In this document: piece after piece, positions 35,452 to 45,299 of the stretch | Position numbering within the stretch: the first letter of the stretch is position 1 | Layout: every line of letters starts with the position of its first letter | NCBI GenBank assembly: GCA_035578175.1 | Contig: JAQMRL010000003.1 | Coordinates: 59,070,672-59,134,671 of the forward strand | Origin: Catonia carolina | Taxonomy: Eukaryota > Arthropoda > Insecta > Hemiptera > Achilidae | Direction of reading: 5' to 3' | Length of the DNA stretch: 64,000 nt | The notes under the pieces: generated by a model | Database searches by the model: none | What the model saw: the letters and a program-made list of their open reading frames with translations, nothing else | What the model was told of the DNA's origin: nothing | Made by a program: the position numbers and the translations under genes

Positions 35452-36774
35452 AATAAAACAATTAACAATAAACATAACCAACATATGTACATAATTTTTA
35501 CATTTATCATGATTAGAATATCTAGCATCGATATTTATCACAGGCACATTCTCTTTAACAAAACTCATTAGTATTTCATTAAGTTCATTAAGGTTGTTAG
35601 TTCTTTTGGTTTGGAAATTCCTACCAATACTGAGTTTATTGATTACATTGTTTTTAACAAAACCTAACATTGAAGTACTATTTCTATCATCCTCTGTTTC
35701 ATTGTATAGTCTACTATTATTATTATTATTATTATTATTACTATATTTTACCCTATCATTTGTTATATAACTTGTTATAGGAGAATTAAAAAACTGTTTG
35801 ACACTATTCAGACCTAAATCAATTGGAAAATTATCCACACCTTTACTGTTATCAATTGAACTTTGTTTTACTTTCATCTCGGTACAATTATTATTAGTTA
35901 CCACACTATTTATTGTATTATCAAAGGTTACTTCATTGTTTTCTACATGATTATTAGTTTTACCTATATTTTCAGTATTATTTTTATTTATATCCTTATA
36001 ATTTTCAAAATAATTAGCATTTTCTTTCCCATTACTCTTATTCTGTTTTTCATCTACATTAAATATTTTTAAATTGCAATTATGTATCTCTACATTCTTG
36101 TTTTCAGAAAAACTAACCTTATCTTTCCCTACACAGAATAAATAATTTTGAAAATCTAACTTAACTTTATTTTTGCAAAAGAAATCACATCCCAACAAAA
36201 TATCAACATTCAAGCCCTTTATCACATAAAATGTATGAATACATGTAGTATCACCTATTTTAAACTGAATTATTACTTGTTTGTTTATACCAGATCTTTT
36301 TTTACCTGCTGCAGTTATTATAGTAATAGCTTTGACTGATAACCTAGAAAAACTTTCATTCATCTCAGCCTCTAACTGTATTAAAAACTCCTGGCTAATT
36401 GCAGTAATGTTGCTACCTGTGTCACACAAAACATTAAACATCCTATCCTTTATATTAATATTAATTTCAACTAATTTTATTTCTTTTTCGATTATATCAT
36501 TATTTTCAGTAACTAATGTCTCCTCCTGTAACAATTCATCACCTAAATTATCATTAAATATAAAATCAATTAATTTTTTATCATTATCTTCCTTACAAGT
36601 TTCATTTAAGGTTAAACATTCAATATTATTATTGTTTTGTTTATTTACCTTTTTATTTTTAAATTTAATAACTTCCTTTTTAATTTCATTTAACCCTACA
36701 CCATTGTCAGACGCACGGGATAAATTTGTAACTGGTTGCTGAATTTTTTGCACGCCTGTACCTAATTTAAATGT
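35446..36774 (-). CDS. Protease ORF of the gypsy-like element, reached by -1 frameshift
   Basis: The frame opens after a TGA at 36775-36777 and has no ATG at its start (the first start-like codon is GTG at 36751-36753), so it is best read as a fusion to Gag by frameshifting. About 110 residues after that GTG comes FNVLCDTGSNITAIS, the retroviral-type aspartic protease active site, and ~75 residues later VDILLGCDFF, the matching flap-distal ILLG motif. A ~150-residue Asn-rich linker with a poly-Asn run follows. The end, NELNEILMSFVKENVPVIN, resembles the region just before RT in gypsy Pol; the ORF then terminates. Expected role: self-processing of Gag. Confidence 0.8.
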   Translation of the reverse strand, partial: TFKLGTGVQKIQQPVTNLSRASDNGVGLNEIKKEVIKFKNKKVNKQNNNNIECLTLNETCKEDNDKKLIDFIFNDNLGDELLQEETLVTENNDIIEKEIKLVEININIKDRMFNVLCDTGSNITAISQEFLIQLEAEMNESFSRLSVKAITIITAAGKKRSGINKQVIIQFKIGDTTCIHTFYVIKGLNVDILLGCDFFCKNKVKLDFQNYLFCVGKDKVSFSENKNVEIHNCNLKIFNVDEKQNKSNGKENANYFENYKDINKNNTENIGKTNNHVENNEVTFDNTINSVVTNNNCTEMKVKQSSIDNSKGVDNFPIDLGLNSVKQFFNSPITSYITNDRVKYSNNNNNNNNSRLYNETEDDRNSTSMLGFVKNNVINKLSIGRNFQTKRTNNLNELNEILMSFVKENVPVINIDARYSNHDKCKNYVHMLVMFIVNCFIS

Positions 36775-38759
36775 TCATCTTCCTTATGAACATCTGCCTG
36801 AATTTCAATTGCATTTACTTTAATGTCGGTCCTTTTATCTTTACTAGGGTTATTTTCATATTTATTTTCATAACTATTACCTTCACCTCTACTGTTGTAG
36901 TGAAATCTACTATTTTGGCCTCTATTGGTGTAACCTCCATTATTATTATTATTATTACCTCTACCTTGATTATTAAATGGTCGCCTGTCATTATTATTTC
37001 TATAAGTATCCCTATCTGCATTATATAATGGGTAATTTCTTCTATTATCATTAAATACATTTTTATAACCCTTATTGTCCACTCTGTCAAAACCTGAGTC
37101 TTGATTACAAGTATTCCATTCTTTACCTTCACAATTATCTTGTCTGTTCTCTATTTTCTCCACTTCCCTACATATACCTGAATTTTCTATCTCATCTAAC
37201 AACTGAACAAAACTTTCCACATCACTTATGCACCCAATTATCCTAGCTCTATTCATTGTATTATTAAAATGCCTACTTAACAGTTTAACTAATTCTGGTT
37301 CTGACAATCTAGGCTCTAAATATTTTGCCTTATTTATCTTATTCATGAAATAAATTGACATTCTTGTATGTTTATTACTATAGTATCTACCAAATTGTAA
37401 ATCTTGTCTTACTTCTGCTTGCCTACCATCATTCCAAAATTTTTCTTTAAATTTATCAATAAATTTCTCCAAATTGTCTATTTTTTCTCTAACATATATC
37501 CACCAAGAGCTACCTCCTACATTATCCATCATACTATCATTAATTATATTCTTAATCATCTTCCATCTTTTAATTTCATTTATTTTTATTTGATATTCAA
37601 GTGAACTAATAAACTCCATCGGATTATTATTTGAAAATTTTATCTTAATACTATTACCTACACCATCATAGTAACTATTCTTTATACCTCCTTGTTCTAT
37701 ATGTTTATCCAATTCTTTTTTCAAAAACTTTAAATCCTCAGCTACTCCTACCACAGCTTTCTCATGTTGTACTAAATTATCTGTAACCTTTCCCATAATT
37801 CCCTTTTGTTCTGACACCTTATCTTTTACTTCTGCTAATTCTTTATTGTTTACTTTAATATCATTAACAATTTTATCTACTCTTGTATTTACTTTATTTA
37901 TTTTATTATTATAGCTTTTAAATTCTTCTACAACATTAACAGCTTGGTTCTCCACAACTACTTTCAATAAACTTATTTCATTCTCACTACTCGTTATCCT
38001 ATTTTCAAAATCTTTCTTAAACTCTGATCTAACTTGTTCAATTAATTCCAAACAATCTTGCCTCATCTCCTCCCTAAGCTGCTTAATATCTCTCTCTTGC
38101 TTATCCAGCCTACAATCTAAAGCATCTATTTTCTTTCCTAACCTTTCCTCCTGTCTATCCATTTTACTGTCTAAATTGCTCAAACCTTCATTCATTTTTC
38201 TGTTTAGTTCATTTTTATGTTCATCCATTTTACTGTCTAAATTGCTCAAACCTTCATTCATTTTACTGTTTAGTTCATTTTTATGTTCATCCATTTTACT
38301 GCCTAAATTGCTGACTAACAACATTAGTTGTTGTAACATACCTGTATTCATGTTATTTTGATGATCATCACTATTATTATCATTACTCACGTTCTTTCCT
38401 CCACCTGAAGTCTGAACTAAACCTGTTAATTGGTTGAGATGACTTGGTCCTGGTAATGCTATCTGGTCCGGCTCATCCTTTCGACCCTCTTCTTCTTCCT
38501 GTGACAACTCATCCCTTCCAGTCAGCTCATCCTTTCGACCCTCTTCAGTTGTAATTGGAACCTGATCCACTTCTGTTGTTGGTGAGACGATTTCAAATAG
38601 GCAGGAATCTGGATCTTGTCCTTCCTCAGCTAAAACGCTTCGTAGTCGCTCCATGAGTGCTGTTTTTACACCTTTGCTGTCCATACCACGCTTTCTGAGC
38701 TCCAACTTTAAGTCTGTGACACGAAGATCTACAATTTTCTTTTTATCAGCCTCTGACAT
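36762..38759 (-). CDS. Gag of the gypsy-like element, with SAP-like domain and coiled coil
   Basis: 665 residues from MSEADKKK. Residues ~10-45 (VTDLKLELRKRGMDSKGVKT...LMERL) fit the SAP helix-extended loop-helix pattern, a nucleic-acid-binding fold. An acidic linker (two EEGRKDE repeats) follows, then ~200 residues of heptad-rich coiled coil starting near 140, which includes tandem DSKMDEHKNELN/KMNEGLSNL units. Residues ~365-520 look like a retrotransposon capsid (NNPMEFISSLEYQI, FKEKFWNDGRQAEVRQDLQF, MSIYFMNKINKAKYL). Instead of CCHC knuckles the C-terminus is Arg/Asn/Gly-rich (RRPFNNQGRGNNNNNNGG), probably the RNA-binding part. The ORF is intact, with no internal stop. Confidence 0.8.
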   Translation of the reverse strand: MSEADKKKIVDLRVTDLKLELRKRGMDSKGVKTALMERLRSVLAEEGQDPDSCLFEIVSPTTEVDQVPITTEEGRKDELTGRDELSQEEEEGRKDEPDQIALPGPSHLNQLTGLVQTSGGGKNVSNDNNSDDHQNNMNTGMLQQLMLLVSNLGSKMDEHKNELNSKMNEGLSNLDSKMDEHKNELNRKMNEGLSNLDSKMDRQEERLGKKIDALDCRLDKQERDIKQLREEMRQDCLELIEQVRSEFKKDFENRITSSENEISLLKVVVENQAVNVVEEFKSYNNKINKVNTRVDKIVNDIKVNNKELAEVKDKVSEQKGIMGKVTDNLVQHEKAVVGVAEDLKFLKKELDKHIEQGGIKNSYYDGVGNSIKIKFSNNNPMEFISSLEYQIKINEIKRWKMIKNIINDSMMDNVGGSSWWIYVREKIDNLEKFIDKFKEKFWNDGRQAEVRQDLQFGRYYSNKHTRMSIYFMNKINKAKYLEPRLSEPELVKLLSRHFNNTMNRARIIGCISDVESFVQLLDEIENSGICREVEKIENRQDNCEGKEWNTCNQDSGFDRVDNKGYKNVFNDNRRNYPLYNADRDTYRNNNDRRPFNNQGRGNNNNNNGGYTNRGQNSRFHYNSRGEGNSYENKYENNPSKDKRTDIKVNAIEIQADVHKEDEHLN
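36765..36771 (-). promoter_or_regulatory. -1 ribosomal frameshift site T TTA AAT
   Basis: Read in the gag frame the minus strand is CAT TTA AAT TAG, so the heptamer T TTA AAT (form X XXY YYZ) ends exactly at the gag stop codon (36762-36764). Slipping one base back gives TTT AAA TTA GGT and enters the protease frame, which is open from 36774. Frame arithmetic agrees: gag codons start at positions 2 mod 3 and protease codons at 0 mod 3. A downstream stimulatory structure was not evaluated. Confidence 0.8.
38158..38303 (-). repeat. 66-bp in-frame tandem repeat in gag
   Basis: About 2.2 units of TTACTGTCTAAATTGCTCAA...TTATGTTCATCCAT (plus-strand sense), each coding a 22-residue coiled-coil module (NLDSKMDEHKNELN.KMNEGL). 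Expansion keeps frame and heptad register nearly intact. Confidence 0.85.
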
Positions 38760-38814
38760 AATTTGTTTTAAAAAAAATTCGTGAATTAGTTAATAAATTT
38801 GATTTATATCTTCC

Positions 38815-39012
38815 TTTCCCCACATCTAGGGTTGTTAAATTTGTTGTTTAATTATTTTATTACCAATATTTCCAATCCAAAAACCGTGAATCTTTCCCCA
38901 CATCTAGGGTTGCCAAATTTGTAAGATAATAAATTCCTCCACGAGATATCCCCACAAGGGATCGGCAAATTTGTGGTAATACGATCTAATCCTCACAAGT
39001 TGATGCCAAATT
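38815..39012 (-). promoter_or_regulatory. 5' leader with primer-site candidate and four iterated AAATTTGGC-like motifs
   Basis: Immediately after the 5' LTR the minus strand reads AATTTGGCATCAACTTGTGAGG, where a TGG-starting primer site is expected. Related blocks follow: ACAAATTTGCCGATCCCTTG, then ACAAATTTGGCAACCCTAGA and ACAAATTTAACAACCCTAGA, each with TGTGGGGA shortly after. The four blocks span about 38815-39015 at intervals of 50-85 bases. Confidence 0.65.
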
Positions 39013-39551
39013 TGTGGTGTACTAAATACTCCACATACGTTGAATACTGAATTTGCTGTGAATAAAAGTAAACTCAATTATCTTGTATGAATTATATTTA
39101 ATGATTTATCATATTTTTTCAGCATGTACGTTACATCAAATGTTTTATTATATTTTAAACTTTCACTGGTTTAATTTTGATATTTTTTAATGTTAATATG
39201 TCCCGTTCATTTCAAATTATACGTCGTTTTTAAATATACTTTCACTTTACATCGTATCGTCTTTTTAAATTTATATTAACTTAAACTTTTTTTTTTTTAC
39301 TGAGATTGTGGACCATCCATCCTGTTCGATGTCTGGAACCACAGTCACCATATTCTTTTACAAAATTCATCATTTTTCTTCTTTAGTTTCCTAGCAACCA
39401 GTAAATAACTCTCTTTTCAATATTCTTTTTTCCTTAATATAAATTAAATAGTTTCAAAAAATGTTTACTTTCCAGTCAGCTGGAGTTTGTTTATATACTC
39501 AACTATAGCAAACATAAACAGACTTTACTGTAGCTGATTTGGTTCGTTACA
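39013..39551 (-). repeat. 5' LTR of the gypsy-like element
   Basis: 539 bp, matching 34461-34999 by eye, followed on the plus strand by the CTGT target duplication at 39552-39555. Confidence 0.9.
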
Positions 39552-39555
39552 CTGT

Positions 39556-39980
39556 TTCTTCAAAATAAAAATTAATTAATTTAAAATAATTAAATTCAAA
39601 TGATTTGTTTAGCGTAAAACTGAGAGAAACAGATAATGAAATCGAGTCAAGTAACAGAGCAAATTAAAATAATCAAACAAAATTTGCTTCCGGTGTTTAC
39701 CAGGAATACATCGATTGGGCTGTCTTTTGATTGTCTGTAAAGAGTTTACTGTTTTTCGGCTAGTAATTTTAAGAAATTAACCCTGATCTTTTGAATTATC
39801 TAACCCAAACTCAACGGTTTTTATAAATCTACCAGGAACGTTCAATTATTAAAGAGACAAATTAACGTAGTCTACGAAAAATAACGGTGCAACCAATAAC
39901 AACGATACATTTTTCTAGTTCTTGAAAACACTGTTAATAATCTGTTACATAATAATTAGTATAAAGATGTATGTTTCAGA
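39556..39980. other. AT-rich interval, no gene seen
   Basis: AT-rich flank between the gypsy-like element and the mariner remnant. Confidence 0.4.
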
Positions 39981-40331
39981 TAAGTTCCAAGCGAGTTGAC
40001 TCAAGCCAACAAAGACACACGGTTTGAAATTTCTCCTGAGGCCAAACTGCACATTAAAGCGAAAGGTAACAGCTTTTTAGAACGTTTAATAACTTGCATT
40101 GAAATGTGGATTCACCATTTTGAGCCCGATTCCAAACGGGAAAGTCTTGAGTGTAAACATCTGGATTCGCCTACCAAAATAAAATTTAAAATTTATGCGT
40201 CAACTGGTAAAGACATTTCACACGGTAAGAAGTTCGATGACTACGGAGTAGAAAAAAAACAATACACGAATGTTTTAAATAGCAAGAAAAATACTTCTAT
40301 GTTGCGAGAATCAGAAAGCTCACAGAACTAA
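39981..40331 (+). pseudogene. mariner transposase remnant (SETMAR-type catalytic region)
   Basis: The plus frame carries AKGNSFLERLITCIEMWIHH, then FEPDSKRESLECKHLDSPTK and KFKIYASTGK. This matches the mariner block around the first catalytic Asp and the WVHHYEPESKRQS-type motif. The normally invariant G-D-E before T-W has become C-I-E, so the catalytic Asp is gone. The recognisable part covers about 80 residues of a ~345-residue transposase; the frame continues ~30 unrelated codons further. Flanking terminal repeats were not found. Confidence 0.75.
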
Positions 40332-40378
40332 AATTATTGTGGGACTATTGTGTAATCCTACGTGTCGCTAAATATTGT

Positions 40379-40653
40379 GTCGGCGTATAAGATTGCACCT
40401 GTATATGCAACCCGCAGAACGTGTGTACTACAGTACCTGAAAACAACAATTAAAAGAAACAGCTGATGTAAATTTAGATAATAGTCATAGTTGTTATTGA
40501 CGTTGTCATGATGTGTCAAAAATTAGATGTCAGCAATACTGTACAGAGTATTTTACTAATACTATGTTATTAGAAAGGCATGACAATTGCACCGCGAATC
40601 TCACCCGGTCACACTGTCTCTCTCTAGCAGAAATGCAATCTTATACGCCGGCA
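40379..40653. mobile_element. MITE candidate, 275 bp with ~21-bp terminal inverted repeats
   Basis: Left end TGTCGGCGTATAAGATTGCA and right end TGCAATCTTATACGCCGGCA are inverted copies, matching at 19 of 20 or more positions. The interior is non-coding. A target duplication is unclear (AATATT-like on the left, AATATT-like on the right). Confidence 0.6.
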
Positions 40654-42647
40654 ATAATATTATGTTTTAAAGTAGTGTGAGATTATTGTCAATAAATAAA
40701 TGTTTTTTCTGCACTTTTTTATTTTATTTTTGTTTCATTAATTATTAAATATTATTAATCGTACTTGTATGTACGAGTACATCATGAAGTGATTTTCTTA
40801 GAACCGATCGAATAAGCTTTTACAAATTGTAGACTCAATTGAATAGTTCTACAGTGCTAAGTATAAGATTTCAGCCCAAAAGAGCGAATGAGGAATTCAG
40901 TATTTTATTGCTGAAATTAGAACAGTTTTGGTCATGTTATATTTTTTATTTGTTGTGCAAGTGGCTACCTGAGATATTATTTAAGTTTCTGTACATATTG
41001 TCGCAACAATACTGAAGTAGCGAATCTGTTTTTCTTTTTTTTTTGCGAATCTTAGTTATTACCATTATTGCACTCTTCTTGGATCTACGAGTCCTATACT
41101 GCGGCGAAGTATTGAATCTGTATTATATTCCGTATCCAAGGAAACTCTATGAGGTGTTTTAACGAATGAGCAAGAGACAATAGTTTCACCATATTGAACA
41201 GTTGAATTTCAACATTCGTTACTTCACTAATGTGAATTATGTTCACTGTCCCCAAATTCACTGTGATGGAGTAACAAATCTGGAACATAAGCTACTGCAC
41301 TATATTAGTATGCTTTATATACACTCATTTTAGATTCACTAAGGTGGAATAACGGATTTGGTGGATACGCTACTTCACATTACTATTTTTTAACCATAAT
41401 CATTGTGTAAAACAAAATGTAAAAGCAATTTCTACAAAAACATAAAGATGATTTATTAAAATCTGATTTTACACAAATTGGCAAAACTTGTTTGTCTTCT
41501 CCTGAAAAGTAATTCTTTCGCAGATTTGCTAATTCACAAGTTTTGCAACGATATGATAATTTAGAAAAGTTTATATTGGATTTATAAAATCAATTAATTT
41601 TAATTAAATTGTATAAAAGTACAGGTTTAGGTGTATGTTGAAAACCGTTTAGATGATTTTTGAAGTAGTTTCCGTGTATACTTATATTTATTCTTCTGAA
41701 GATGGTCTCATAAATACCAAATAAGTGTTAGGATTAATTAGTAAAATTGCTAGTGAAATGATGGTAAGTATTTTATTTTGAAAACTTATGATATAAAGTA
41801 GCCTATATTAAATGATTCATCCATACAGTTAAATATACTTTTAATCCATGAAACTATCATGCTTTGTTTAAACTTCGCCTTATCATTATTTATCATAAAA
41901 ACAAATAACTGTAATGACCTGAAACTTAAGTATTATAGAAGTTAAGTTATAATAATTTATATCCATGCTACTTTATGACTAATAAGAGATGACCTTTTTT
42001 CATGAAACCAACTAAAATACAAATAAAATACATTGAAGTGGTTTTAAATCTTTTAGAAAAGATATAAACTTGGATAGTACACTAAAGTAGATGTTGAAAA
42101 CCTACTATAAGAGATTATAAAAGTAAAAAATGTAAAAAACGAATTCAAAGTTTTTAGTTGTCCGCATTTTCAGTTTGTGTAACGATGTTAAAAAAGGAGA
42201 AATAATATTGCCTTACTTACGGGAGGAGAATATGTGGTATTTAGGATTGTATATATGTTTTTGTGCTTGTGTTTAAGTATGTGTTTTTATGCAGATGTGG
42301 ACGTTATGTAATCTGAAAAGGATCAAGTAACATAACGCGGTCAAAAAAAGAACTTCACGAACACTACAAACTCCCGACCTAAAACTTAACCAACGTTTCC
42401 CCTTATTTAACTAGAGCAGAACTCTATTTACCTATGTTTCCCTCCATAACATTCTCTGTGTTGGATTATAGTGGCTTTTATTGTGTCCATACAATTTCAC
42501 AAGACAAAACAAAGCAAGATTTATCTAAATGCCACACCCTTTGACTTTATTTTTCGTTGTTTTAGTACTACCTTACTCAAAATTTTAATTAATTGCTCGA
42601 AAATAATGATTAATTTAATACGTTTTTATTTATTTTTTAATATTAAA
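40654..42647. other. AT-rich interval with a short degenerate duplication at 41250-41390
   Basis: ATTCACTGTGATGGAGTAAC...CTACTGCAC (about 41258) and ATTCACTAAGGTGGAATAAC...CTACTTCAC (about 41334) are related units ~77 bases apart. No gene recognised elsewhere; the frame 41094-41288 (minus) overlaps these units and is unsupported. Confidence 0.4.
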
Positions 42648-42800
42648 AAAAATTTATTTAAAGTCACACCAACATCTTGGTTGTTTGCAACTATTTTTGG
42701 GTTTGACACGTAATATTTACCAAACTCTAACTAGAAATCGGAACAGGGCAACACCGTTTGATAGGCCAGCGCGCTGAACACTACACCACGGAGGCGTCTT
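42648..42800 (-). mobile_element. Decayed SINE (family 1 or relative)
   Basis: Minus strand: head GCCTCCGTGGTGTAGTGTTC with a box-A-like TGGTGTAGTG, a degraded box B (CTGTTCCGATT), and a tail related to GTTGGTGTGACTTTAAATAAA. Confidence 0.5.
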
Positions 42801-43970
42801 CGGATTATCGTGGTACATTATAAATATCAAAACGTAATTACAAACAAAGTTAAAATTAAAAAAAGAAACGCATATATAAGACTAAAAAATTCTAACTAAA
42901 ATCTAGTTTTAAATTGCGTTTCTCCATAAAGCATTTTGAATGTTTTACATTTATGTAGTAACTTAATCAAAACAATGGATGATTTGATAAAGTTACCAGT
43001 ATTACCAAAAGTCCAACAGAGGACAGTTGAACCATAACAGTAATAATTATATTAAGCGGTATTACTGTCTCGTAAATTTACTTTTTAGCCTTACTGAAAA
43101 AATCATTTTATGACACGTTATAAGTTAAATGTTATGGGGGTCTTTATATTCATTTTTTGGGGAATTTAAATATTGTTTTTGATTTAAGTTAATAATTTGT
43201 GAAATGTTAAAATTGCGTAATTTAAATAATTTTTTTGCATAAATAGTTTAGAAGGTTATATTATAATTCCCTCTTAGTAAAGAGAAATTATGGTCCTTAT
43301 TTCATTACATTTATATTTTTTAAGCAGGAGAACTTGAAAATTTATTCAGGCCTCATTTTGAATTCAATTGTTTCATCTCGAGTGGGTCATATAGCGAGAT
43401 TCTCTGCGGTAGAATCGCTTGAAACAGCGCACGGTAGTTAATCTCAGTTTTAGGCGCAGACTTCATCTCTACTCCTACCACTTGACAATAATTTTTTCTT
43501 TTCTTTTTTATTCAACTGTATTGCGATTTTCAATTAAGTTCGTTTTGTATAGATTACCTTTTTCGTTTTCCTTTCTCTTTTAAAATGTAACTTAACAAAG
43601 AAAATATAATACATTTTTCAATTCTCTCTCCAATTGTGCACTCTAATTTTAAAATTGTCAAAACGATAAACTAAATTACTAAATTACCTTTGTATTACTA
43701 CAAAGAACATAAGGAAAATATAACAAATACAACGGAAGATAAAATAAAACCATTTTAATAGAAAATGTTAGGTACTTTAAAAATATTTGTCCTAAAGTTG
43801 GTTGGATTACATCGTATGAAAATGAAGCAGAGTTTTTAAAAAATATTTCGTATCATAGCTTAATAATTCTTATATTTTTAACTGTATCATCGAAATAAAT
43901 ATGAAGAGTTTCTCACGAGTATTCCTTTATGAAGTTTAAAATTTAAAATTTTTAATAAAAACATTGTAAA
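42801..43970. other. AT-rich interval, no gene seen
   Basis: No supported feature. A GC-moderate patch near 43370-43490 is unassigned. Confidence 0.4.
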
Positions 43971-44134
43971 TTTATTTAAAGTCGTATCAGCAGCTAGTTC
44001 ATAGAAACTACTGTGAGTTCTGAATTGGTTGGTTTTGCCTTGTTATAATTTTCACACTTTAGTCGTAAATCGAACCCAGGGTATTCCGCTTTGCATCTAA
44101 GCATGCCAACAACTGTGCCACGGATGGAGCCTCA
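43971..44134 (-). mobile_element. Decayed SINE (family 1 or relative)
   Basis: Minus strand: head GCTCCATCCGTGGCACAGTT, box B CTGGGTTCGATTT, and tail CTGATACGACTTTAAATAAA. The tail ties it to the SINEs at 7165 and 42648. Confidence 0.55.
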
Positions 44135-45299
44135 ACCAATTGGTCCCACTTTTTCTTTTAAGAGTGCTAACTTTATCAACAAATATCGGTTACAACTCTA
44201 GTAAATCGCTCTGTATCATAAACCACCCCCAAAATTGTATGTAGCCTCCTGATGTCAATCCGGTCTGTAATATTTTTCAGTCATGAGCAGTTCCTTCGTC
44301 TCGGTCTGAAAATCTCATAATAATTATCAGCCCTGTAAAAATTTATAAATTACCAAAGTAGGCAGTATCCATTACTTTTATTAATTTCATTAACTCTCGG
44401 TTCACATCCATAAGTTTCAAAATCTCAACGTTTGCAACATGATTGGTCCACGGATTTCAGAGTATTCTTCTGAATACCCACATCTTGAAAGCTTCTGAAA
44501 GGTCCATGGGCTTTATACTCATTATTCGTGTACACAAAACCTCACTTCACATGCGTTATAGATAATATCTTTATATCGACAGACCAGTTAGAAAGACAAG
44601 CTAAGAAACCAGTATCTCAGCCTTATAATTGTTACAGCCCCATTATATATGTTACGGCCGATCTGATTCGAGTTAAAATTAAATGCTAGTAAGATTGAAG
44701 GTTTAAACACGTTCCCATATTTACGTTTTATCAATTCAAGGTAGGCTACATGTATAAATAATCTGAGTATATTAATGAAGTTTGAAGGTTGATCTATGTT
44801 ATAAAAAAAGCAGAAAAAACCGTAAATAACTGATCGGAAAGTTCAGTGTTACATTTTAAGTTTTTGTTAGTTGTCCGTTTTCAAAGTAAATTCTTATGAC
44901 TGATTACTAATTGCCCGAGTTACGTATCCAATAGAACAGTACACGATAACTTCCACGTTCCTTACGTCAACGACACATATCTAAAACTGTACCGTAAGCT
45001 CAGAGACAAACTTCAAAATCAGAACAACCCTTCAATGTGCAATTTGAATTCTGCAAACCTACTAATAATCGGACAAAGACGACTGAAACGCCGATAGAGT
45101 AGACACATAGTAATGCATCAACGCAACTGTAAAATTTGTTACGTATACAACAATATAATTTAAAAATTAACACAATTATCGTTATCTGAAGAGCTATGGC
45201 TGGGTAGTGTCTTCCTCAAAGCCATTAACGCCGTTGGTTTTTTTATTTAGCTGTGAACGTTTTTGCTGGTTGTTTTTATACAGTTGCAATATAAATAAA
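44135..45299. other. Interval without a supported gene
   Basis: AT-rich with moderately GC patches. No recognised coding or repeat signature. Confidence 0.35.

Larger units (their letters stand above)
34461..39551 (-). mobile_element. Complete non-autonomous gypsy-like LTR retrotransposon with SAP-domain Gag
   Basis: A 5091-bp element read on the minus strand. Two 539-bp LTRs (34461-34999 and 39013-39551) look identical or nearly so and, in element orientation, start TGTAACGAACC and end CACCACA. CTGT flanks both sides (34457-34460 and 39552-39555). A G-run polypurine tract adjoins the 3' LTR and a TGGC... primer-site candidate adjoins the 5' LTR. The internal ORFs are Gag (36762-38759) and a -1-frame protease (35446-36774). 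About 450 bp then separate protease from the 3' LTR. No RT, RNase H or integrase is present, so mobilisation must depend on an autonomous relative. Confidence 0.88.

Noticed and set aside
35863..38361. Plus-strand frames rich in Ile/Phe/Ser opposite the gypsy-like ORFs
   Set aside because: Antisense shadows of the AT-rich gag and protease genes.
39996..40331. Functional SETMAR-like gene
   Set aside because: Only a ~80-residue mariner segment is present and the catalytic Asp is replaced.
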